Positions 5,285 through 10,361 of a DNA stretch of 10,361 bases are shown in pieces. The position numbers were made by a program, and so were the translations under genes. Numbering within the stretch: the stretch's first letter is position 1; each line of letters opens with the position of its first letter. Location of the stretch: NCBI GenBank assembly GCA_900544445.1, contig UQVK01000119.1, positions 1-10,361 of the forward strand, given 5' to 3'. Under the pieces are notes generated by a model. It saw only the letters and a program-made list of their open reading frames with translations. It was not told the DNA's origin and searched no databases. This DNA is from an uncultured Lachnospiraceae bacterium. GTDB lineage: Bacteria; Bacillota; Clostridia; Lachnospirales; Lachnospiraceae.

Positions 5285-6418
5285 TTACATTCCCATCTTC
5301 TGCGCAAAATCCGCCATTGCTTCCGAAATCTTAATCTGCTGCGGGCAGACCACTTCGCAGCTTCTGCAGCCGATGCAGGCGCTGGGCAGCTTTTCCTGCG
5401 GATATGCCGAAAGGGCCATCGGCGCGATGAAGCCGCCTTCCGTGAAGCAGTGTTCATTGTACAGGGCAAGGAGCTCCGGAATGGGCAGGCCCTGGGGGCA
5501 GTGGCTGGTGCAGTAATGGCAGGCCGTGCAGGGAAGCACGATTTTCTTCACCATCCCGTCCGCGATCTGAAGCAGGGTATCCATTTCCTTTTCCGTCAAC
5601 GGCTTATCCTCCGCGAAGGTATGGATATTATCCTGCATCTGCTGCAGGTTGGACATGCCGGAAAGCACCATGGTCACGCCGGGAACGGACTGCAGAAAGC
5701 GGAAGGCCCATGCGGGGATGTTCTCCTCCGGACGGAGCGCCTTTAATGCTTTCTCATCCTCCGCCGCCAGCTTCGCAAGCTTTCCGCCGCGCAGAGGCTC
5801 CATCACCCATACCGGGATATTCCATTCTTTGAGAAGCTCCACCTTCTCCTTCGCGCCCTGGAAGGTCCAGTCCAGGAAATTCAGCTGGATCTGGCAGAAT
5901 TCCATATCCTTGCCATAGGCGTCAAGGAAACGCTTCATCACGTCCAGATTTCCATGGGCGGAAAAGCCCAGATGACGGATCCTTCCGGCCTCTTTCTGCT
6001 TCATCAGATATTCGTAAATTCCGTATTTTTCATCCAGATAGGCATCTATGTTCATCTCGCAGACGTTGTGGAACAGATAAAAATCAAAGTATTCCACGCC
6101 GCATTTTTCCAGCTGCTTTTCAAAGATTTCCTCCATCTTGTCCATGTTGGAGAGGTCATAGCCCGGAAACTTGGTCGCAAGGTAATAGTTCTCTCTCGGA
6201 TAGCGGCTCAGCGCCTTTCCCATTACGGTTTCGGAATGGCCGTCGTGGTAGCCCCAGGCCGTATCGTAATAATTCACGCCCTGTTCCATGGCGTAATCCA
6301 CCATGGCCTGTGTTTTCGTCTCATCGATTCTGGAATCGTCCCCATCAATGACAGGAAGGCGCATGGCGCCCATGCCAAGGCCGGAAAGCTTTATCTCCTG
6401 AAAATTTCTGTAAATCAT
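5285..6418 (-). CDS. Aldo/keto reductase with C-terminal 2x[4Fe-4S] ferredoxin domain
   Basis: The 377-residue product has an aldo/keto reductase barrel (about 1-275) with the full catalytic tetrad: D52 and Y57 in YYDTAWGYHDG, K83 in LATKF and H117 in YLFHN. A ferredoxin-like tail follows, with C-x2-C-x2-C-x3-C at C297/C300/C303/C307 and C-x2-C-x2-C-x3-C at C348/C351/C354/C358, enough for two [4Fe-4S] clusters. This fusion is common in anaerobic Firmicutes, annotated as aldo/keto reductase; it probably reduces or oxidises a carbonyl compound with NAD(P)H and passes electrons to or from the clusters. The substrate is unknown. It is cytoplasmic, with no signal peptide. I chose the ATG at 6418 because AAGGAG is five bases upstream; a start six codons earlier would lie in the leader hairpin. 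It is monocistronic, with its own promoter and terminator. Confidence 0.92.
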   Translation of the reverse strand: MIYRNFQEIKLSGLGMGAMRLPVIDGDDSRIDETKTQAMVDYAMEQGVNYYDTAWGYHDGHSETVMGKALSRYPRENYYLATKFPGYDLSNMDKMEEIFEKQLEKCGVEYFDFYLFHNVCEMNIDAYLDEKYGIYEYLMKQKEAGRIRHLGFSAHGNLDVMKRFLDAYGKDMEFCQIQLNFLDWTFQGAKEKVELLKEWNIPVWVMEPLRGGKLAKLAAEDEKALKALRPEENIPAWAFRFLQSVPGVTMVLSGMSNLQQMQDNIHTFAEDKPLTEKEMDTLLQIADGMVKKIVLPCTACHYCTSHCPQGLPIPELLALYNEHCFTEGGFIAPMALSAYPQEKLPSACIGCRSCEVVCPQQIKISEAMADFAQKMGM

Positions 6419-6431
6419 TGTCTCTCCTTTC

Positions 6432-6454
6432 CGCACGAACTGCCGGTTCGTGCG
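6432..6454 (-). promoter_or_regulatory. Leader hairpin next to the reductase ribosome binding site
   Basis: CGCACGAAC (6432-6440) and GTTCGTGCG (6446-6454) form a perfect 9-bp stem with a five-base loop. It ends only a few bases before the AAGGAG of the reductase, so folding could protect the message or affect ribosome access. On the plus strand the same hairpin is followed by seven T at 6461-6467 and would resemble a terminator, but no plus-strand gene ends here. Confidence 0.5.
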
Positions 6455-6487
6455 CCGCTCTTTTTTTCCATCCTGTTCCTGATTCTA

Positions 6488-6517
6488 AGTATAGCTCCTA
6501 TGGATATTTTTTATCAA
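6488..6517 (-). promoter_or_regulatory. Promoter of the aldo/keto reductase gene
   Basis: The minus strand has TTGATA (6512-6517), an 18-base spacer and TATACT (6488-6493), giving a leader of about 60 bases that includes the hairpin at 6432-6454. A short dyad, CATAG-A7-CTATG at 6540-6556, lies just upstream of the -35 and could be a regulator site. TTTTTTAT occurs twice around the -35 (6507-6514 and 6525-6532). Confidence 0.6.
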
Positions 6518-6539
6518 GTAGCTGTTTTTTATGGAATTG

Positions 6540-6710
6540 CATAGAAAAAAACTATGGGAAAGCGGGCCGAATGAGATCTTAAAAATCCTGAAACAAATTT
6601 CAGAAACAGTTTATAAAATTTATGACTTTTTATGAAAACGGACATATTCCTGTCACATTTTTCCTGTATGATAATCTCAGATAGATGAACAACACCTATC
6701 TCCCCCCTCA
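6540..6710. other. A+T-rich intergenic stretch, no gene seen
   Basis: Between the reductase promoter and the sugar kinase terminator there is A+T-rich DNA. Short reading frames here have no ribosome binding site or recognisable product. The visible structures are the CATAG-A7-CTATG dyad (6540-6556) and a small CTGAAA-CAAA-TTTCAG hairpin (6588-6603). Confidence 0.5.
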
Positions 6711-6711
6711 T

Positions 6712-6783
6712 AAAAAATAAGATACGAAGAAGCGCTTCTCCCGTAAAATCCGGATTCCGGATGTGCGGGGAAGCGCTTCTTCG
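6712..6783 (-). terminator. Terminator of the PfkB-family kinase gene
   Basis: A long stem pairs CGAAGAAGCGCTTC at 6725-6738 with GAAGCGCTTCTTCG at 6770-6783 and extends three more pairs inward; the loop contains a CCGG-ATT-CCGG mini-hairpin. On the minus strand it is followed after seven bases by six T (6712-6717). It begins 25 bases past the kinase stop codon. Confidence 0.8.
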
Positions 6784-6807
6784 TCTTCTGCTCCGTTATG
6801 CATTTTC

Positions 6808-7746
6808 TCAGAGAGGCAGCTGCAGTCTTTCCACCTCAACCTCTTCATACAGGCTTTCGGCAAGCTCCTTTGGAACGCTTCCGCTTTCCAGAGAAGAGGC
6901 GCTCGCTGCGGACAGGGCCACCGCGCGCCGCAGCATCTCCTCCTCATCCAGCCCGGCGGTCCGTGACATCACCATGGATGCGACCACACAGTCGCCGCAG
7001 CCTACGGTATTCAGCGTTTTCACACGAGGCGGCTTCGCATAAAAGAGGCCTTCTTCTCCGGCCATCAGAAGCCCTTTGCTTCCCAGAGAAACCGCCGCCA
7101 TATGGACGCCGTTTCTGCGCAGAAACGCCGCGGCCTCCAAAAGTCCGTCCCTGCCGTTCAGCTTATGTCCGATCACATATTCCATCTCCCTGCGGTTCGG
7201 CTTGATCGCCGTGGGGGCCGCCTCAATTCCCTTTCGCAGAAGCTCCCCGCTGGTATCCAGAATCGTTTCCTTTCCCTGCGCCTGTGCGCGGCGGATCAGC
7301 TCCGCGTAAATGTCTTCCGGGACGCCCTGCGGCACGCTTCCTGACAGCACTACAATGCTGCTGCCCGGCAGCAGGCGGTCAAAACGCTCCAGGAATTCCT
7401 CCATTTCCGCTTCCGCAATCTGCGGCCCCGGCTCCAGAATTTCCGTCACATAGCCGTTGTCCGCAACCACATTCATGCTGCTCCTGGTCTCCTGACCGAT
7501 TTTGATAAATTCGCAATTCATCCCGGTACGGCGCAGCTCGCTTTCGATCCACTGTCCCGGAAAGCCTCCCAGAAATCCCGTCGCAGTCACCTCACAGTCA
7601 TACTGCCTCAGGATTTTGCTCACGTTGATTCCCTTTCCGCCCGCTATGTTGGTGACGGAACGCATCCGGTTCACCCTTCCGCAAAAAAGTTCTTCCGTGC
7701 GGTAGGTCTTGTCCACCGCCGGATTCAATGTCACTGTCAATATCAT
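6808..7746 (-). CDS. pfkB: PfkB-family sugar phosphate kinase, 1-phosphofructokinase type
   Basis: The 312-residue product is full length for the FruK/LacC branch of PfkB kinases. It opens MILTVTLNPAVDKTY, has the sugar-phosphate site GGKGINVSK (36-44), the LSGSVPQGVP loop (134-143), IKPNRREM (181-188) and the C-terminal NTVGCGDC anion-hole motif with the catalytic base D252. The family phosphorylates fructose 1-phosphate, tagatose 6-phosphate or similar sugars with ATP in the cytoplasm. The usual GAGDS reads GCGDC, a conservative change keeping both glycines and the aspartate. There is no fru-type PTS or DeoR regulator beside it, so fructose 1-phosphate is only the most likely substrate. AGAGG lies five bases upstream of the start. 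It has its own promoter and terminator. Confidence 0.88.
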   Translation of the reverse strand: MILTVTLNPAVDKTYRTEELFCGRVNRMRSVTNIAGGKGINVSKILRQYDCEVTATGFLGGFPGQWIESELRRTGMNCEFIKIGQETRSSMNVVADNGYVTEILEPGPQIAEAEMEEFLERFDRLLPGSSIVVLSGSVPQGVPEDIYAELIRRAQAQGKETILDTSGELLRKGIEAAPTAIKPNRREMEYVIGHKLNGRDGLLEAAAFLRRNGVHMAAVSLGSKGLLMAGEEGLFYAKPPRVKTLNTVGCGDCVVASMVMSRTAGLDEEEMLRRAVALSAASASSLESGSVPKELAESLYEEVEVERLQLPL

Positions 7747-7845
7747 ATGTGCCTCTGTTTCTGCCGCAGGCGGATGCGTTTTTCCTCCTGCCGGCCCTTC
7801 TCTTTATCGTTGAAACAGTACGTCTCATTCCCTTTTTCATCTATT

Positions 7846-7874
7846 ATTATAGGATAACGGGTGCCATCCTGCAA
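7846..7874 (-). promoter_or_regulatory. Promoter of the PfkB-family kinase gene
   Basis: The minus strand has a perfect TATAAT (7846-7851) 17 bases after TTGCAG (7869-7874). The -35 is weak and overlaps the space just beyond the recJ stop (7879), so the kinase can be transcribed alone. The leader is about 95 bases. I see no terminator between recJ and the kinase, so read-through from recJ is possible. Confidence 0.5.
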
Positions 7875-7878
7875 GCGC

Positions 7879-9672
7879 TTACTGATACTGTTTCATCACC
7901 AGCTGCAGCCTGGAATCTCCCTTCCAGGTATTCACCGAAGGATAATAGGTTACGGACAAACGGATCTGAGACGTTTCCCCGCCTCCGGTCATGGAAAATC
8001 CCATTCCATACAGCCTTCGCACCGCTTCGCTTCCGAATTTTTCCTCCATATAGGCGTCCATGGGGGCGGGATCGCCAAAGGCCATCATCTCCCAGCGCTG
8101 CCCCGCGTCATCCAGAACCGTAAAACGCACCGCGTTTCCATTTTTCCCCAGCACGCGGGCAGAGAGGAACAGAAGGTCCTTCTGCGCAAACAGCGGCCTG
8201 GGATTGCCGTTTCCAAAGGGCTCCAGCCGGTCCAGCTCGTCCACCAAAGAACGGGTGATGTAGGAAACCGGCATGGGCACGTCGATATGGACCCTTTCCT
8301 CCAGATCCTGGGGCGTGAGGGTACAGACCTCATTGATCCGCCTGCGGAACGTCTCCACGTCGCCGCTTTTGATGGAAAGCCCGGCCGCCATCTTATGGCC
8401 GCCGTATCTGGTGAAAATCTCCCGGATCTTCGTCATTTCCTCAAACATGTGGTAGGTTTCGATGGAGCGTCCGCTCCCCTTCACCCCGTCCTCCGCGCGG
8501 GTCAGGACGAAAACGGGCTTATAATATTTTTCCCGCACCCGTCCCGCAATGATGCCGGCAAGGCTTTCATGGCAGTCCGGCAGAAAAATGACCAGTACCC
8601 GGTCCTCTCCCAGCTCTTCCTCCTCCACCAAGGCGACGGCCTGCTTCACGAAATGTTCCGTCATTTCCTTCCGGCTGTCGTTGAGCGCCTTTAATTCGGA
8701 TGCGGTCCGCACCGCCTCCGCCCGGTCCTTCTCCTCCAGAAGCTTTAACGCCCGCACTGCCGTATCCAGCCTGCCCGTGGCATTAATACAGGGGCCGAGC
8801 ACAAACCCGATGGTATAGGCGGTCAGCTTTTCCGGCTCGATGTTGTTCACCTCCATCAGCGCGCGAAGGCCCTCGTTTTCCGTATGCTTCATATGAGAAA
8901 GACCATAACGGACGATGATCCGGTTTTCATCCAGAAGCTCCATCACGTCGCAGACCGTGGCAAAGGCCGCCAGCTCCAGAAGGCCGTCGAGAAAGCTTTT
9001 TTTCGATTCCAGAAGCCCAAGCTTCCCGTACAGGCACAGAATCAGCTTATAGGCGACCACCGCTCCGCAAATTCCCTGAAATGGACAGGTATCCCCTTCC
9101 TGCTTCGGGTCCACCACCACATCGGCCGGAGGAAGGCGCCAGATCCGCTCCCCGTCCCGCTCTTCATAGGGAACCTCATGATGATCCGTCACGATGACTG
9201 TCATGCCCTTTTCCTTCGCAAGAGCGATTTCCGCTCCCGCCGCAATCCCATTGTCGCAGGTGAGGATCGTATCGATTCCCGCCTCATAAGCGTCCAGAAC
9301 CAGATGCTCATTCAGCCCGTAACCGTCCTTCATCCGGTCCGGAATCGCCGTGTCCGCATCCGCTCCCGCTTCCTTCAGTCCCTGATGCAGGATGCAGGAT
9401 GCGCAGACTCCATCCGCGTCATAATCGCCGATCACGCGGATTTTTTTCCCTTCCCGGATTTTCGCAGTCAAAAGCACAGCCGCCTCTTCCATGCCAAGAA
9501 GCGCTTCCGGTGGATACATATCATCCACCGTTCCATACAGAAATTTCCGGAATTCCTCGTCCCGCGTAAGCCCCCGGTTTCTCAGGATTCTCGCCGTCAC
9601 CGGGCTGATGCCGAACTCCTTCGCTATTTTATTAAAATCCGCCTTTTTGGCGGCAACAAACCATTTTGCCAT
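7879..9672 (-). CDS. recJ: Single-stranded-DNA-specific exonuclease RecJ
   Basis: The 597-residue protein carries all RecJ motifs in order: GDYDADG (82-88, motif I), CDNGIAA (139-145), TDHHEVP (162-168, the DHH motif), GPCINATGRLD (about 293-303), then the DHHA1 domain with GSGRS (about 399-403) and RYGGHKMAAG (about 422-431), and a C-terminal OB-type region beginning near PFGNGNPRP. RecJ degrades single-stranded DNA 5' to 3' using Mn/Mg and acts in RecFOR recombination and mismatch and base-excision repair. The length is close to E. coli RecJ and lacks the long C-terminal extension of some Firmicutes RecJ. I chose the ATG at 9672 because GGAGG is five bases upstream; the frame stays open for 13 more codons without a better start. 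No promoter is visible between it and the terminator at 9719-9758. Confidence 0.97.
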   Translation of the reverse strand: MAKWFVAAKKADFNKIAKEFGISPVTARILRNRGLTRDEEFRKFLYGTVDDMYPPEALLGMEEAAVLLTAKIREGKKIRVIGDYDADGVCASCILHQGLKEAGADADTAIPDRMKDGYGLNEHLVLDAYEAGIDTILTCDNGIAAGAEIALAKEKGMTVIVTDHHEVPYEERDGERIWRLPPADVVVDPKQEGDTCPFQGICGAVVAYKLILCLYGKLGLLESKKSFLDGLLELAAFATVCDVMELLDENRIIVRYGLSHMKHTENEGLRALMEVNNIEPEKLTAYTIGFVLGPCINATGRLDTAVRALKLLEEKDRAEAVRTASELKALNDSRKEMTEHFVKQAVALVEEEELGEDRVLVIFLPDCHESLAGIIAGRVREKYYKPVFVLTRAEDGVKGSGRSIETYHMFEEMTKIREIFTRYGGHKMAAGLSIKSGDVETFRRRINEVCTLTPQDLEERVHIDVPMPVSYITRSLVDELDRLEPFGNGNPRPLFAQKDLLFLSARVLGKNGNAVRFTVLDDAGQRWEMMAFGDPAPMDAYMEEKFGSEAVRRLYGMGFSMTGGGETSQIRLSVTYYPSVNTWKGDSRLQLVMKQYQ

Positions 9673-9718
9673 AATTACCTCCATGCCGAAGCGGTACGCT
9701 GAGGCCAGCATCCAGTTG

Positions 9719-9758
9719 AAAAAAGCGTTCTGCCGGCTTTTCGCCTCCGGCAGAACGC
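9719..9758 (-). terminator. Terminator of a lost gene upstream of recJ
   Basis: GCGTTCTGCCGG (9725-9736) pairs perfectly with CCGGCAGAACGC (9747-9758). On the minus strand the 12-bp stem runs straight into six T (9719-9724), a textbook intrinsic terminator. Its gene is absent: the IS begins 19 bases upstream. It could also act as an attenuator in the recJ leader, since the recJ start codon is only 46 bases downstream. Confidence 0.85.
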
Positions 9759-9856
9759 CTCCGCTTTGTGTTTCCTTTTTTCTGTTATGAAGTGACTTTT
9801 GTCAAGAAGTAAATTCCGTTTCCAAGAAACTTTTTCTTGACAGTCACACTTGTGCG

Positions 9857-10061
9857 ATCTGTCAGCATCTGGAAGGAGCTCTGATTTAACAGTTCCCGGC
9901 ATGTGGCCACTCTGTTATTCGTGGATTGGTTACCGACAGGCTAATGGTTCCGCCGAGAGCCCTGCGATCTAAAAGCGTGGATCACCGAAGTGCCAACATA
10001 GAAAAGGCGCAGATAACTCGAACCTTACAGTGATCACAGCTCCTTTCAGATACTGACAGAT
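9857..10061 (-). ncRNA. Candidate IS guide RNA region, right copy
   Basis: This is the inverted, identical copy of the structured region at 301-505, with the same 29-bp closing stem, nested helices and UUCG hairpin. Because its sequence is identical, any guide loops would specify the same target as the left copy. Confidence 0.4.
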
Positions 10062-10170
10062 ATTCAATTGTTATTCTTCTGGCAGCAAGCTGCAGTTTAC
10101 TGCCGATTGCTGCTTGATTGCGCTTTCCATCAGGGACGGCTGGCTGTCAGGGGCCGCGCAGCGGTTCATT

Positions 10171-10361
10171 TTACCCTTGACGGACAGCCGGACCTGATGT
10201 ACCTGCCGTGACGCGGATGCTAATGCTGATGTTTCCTGTCATCATGCCCCAGATGAAGCATGCAAGTTCTCTTGCTACTGCTGCTACTGCTATATTTTTC
10301 TTCTTCCCATGGCGGATCATTTTATAATACCTGCTTCGAAGCCGGGTATTCGCTTTATCGG
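10171..10361 (-). CDS. IS110-family transposase, C-terminal fragment, right copy
   Basis: The 62 residues are identical to the fragment at the left end and end at the TAA at 10171-10173. The gene runs off the window edge, so only the tail after the catalytic Transposase_20 region is present. Confidence 0.85.
   Translation of the reverse strand, partial: DKANTRLRSRYYKMIRHGKKKNIAVAAVARELACFIWGMMTGNISISIRVTAGTSGPAVRQG

Larger units (their letters stand above)
9778..10361 (-). mobile_element. IS110-family element, 3' part (right copy)
   Basis: This is the exact reverse complement of bases 1-584, so it is a second copy of the same IS110-family 3' part, with its transposase read inward on the minus strand. 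I compared the two line by line and saw no difference. Its non-coding end faces the terminator upstream of recJ. Equivalent positions are 10362 minus the left coordinate: subterminal hairpin 9792-9847, outward TTGACA 9800-9805. Identity of the two copies means either recent transposition or a repeat resolved by the assembler as one sequence. Confidence 0.85.

Noticed and set aside
6529..6711. 60-residue minus-strand frame in the A+T-rich gap
   Set aside because: There is no ribosome binding site, it is composed of low-complexity A+T-rich codons, and it overlaps the reductase promoter region.
7861..8694. Long plus-strand frame of 277 codons opposite recJ, and similar frames opposite the other genes
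   Set aside because: These are antisense shadows of GC-rich coding sequence. recJ carries all its motifs on the minus strand.
1..10361. Composite transposon formed by the two IS copies
   Set aside because: IS110-family elements excise as single circles and are not known to form classical composite transposons, and the interior holds a core gene (recJ) rather than cargo.
1..10361. CRISPR array, tRNA, rRNA or riboswitch
   Set aside because: I looked for regularly spaced direct repeats, a tRNA cloverleaf with a T-loop, rRNA-like segments and known leader motifs, and saw none.

Overview
The window looks like a complete contig from a gut Firmicute, probably a Lachnospiraceae-type Clostridia. The grounds are strong AGGAG-type ribosome binding sites, sigma-A-like promoters, a stand-alone MazG-like protein, an aldo/keto reductase fused to a two-cluster ferredoxin, a Firmicutes-type HTH/HipA-like kinase pair and a short RecJ. 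The taxonomic call is inference; there is no rRNA or other marker gene here. Every gene of the interior is read from the minus strand.

The outer 584 bases at each end (1-584 and 9778-10361) are exact reverse complements. Each begins inside a reading frame whose 62 residues match the C-terminal tail of IS110-family transposases, followed by about 390 bases of highly structured non-coding DNA. The contig therefore runs from the 3' part of one IS110-family element to the 3' part of a second, inverted copy. The non-coding part contains a 205-base structure closed by a 29-bp imperfect stem, a candidate guide (bridge/seek) RNA, and an outward TTGACA close to the element end, a candidate -35 for the promoter formed when the element circularises.

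Interior, in the direction of transcription (right to left): a terminator hairpin of a lost upstream gene (9719-9758), recJ (9672-7879), a PfkB-family sugar phosphate kinase (7746-6808) with its own promoter and terminator, an aldo/keto reductase-ferredoxin (6418-5285) with promoter, leader hairpin and terminator, a MazG-like protein (4832-4503), a HIT protein (4396-3980), a PEP-utilising dikinase-like protein of unknown substrate (3949-1895), and a bicistron of an HTH regulator (1857-1258) and a HipA-like kinase (1271-567). The bicistron has a strong promoter inside the end of the dikinase gene, and the left IS copy has cut off the kinase's 3' end.

recJ, the sugar kinase and the reductase are GC-rich and look like core genes. 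The mazG-HIT-dikinase-kinase stretch is visibly richer in A+T and looks more accessory. The most interesting parts are the candidate guide RNA of the IS, the HTH/HipA-like kinase pair interrupted by that IS, and the dikinase with an unrecognised central region.
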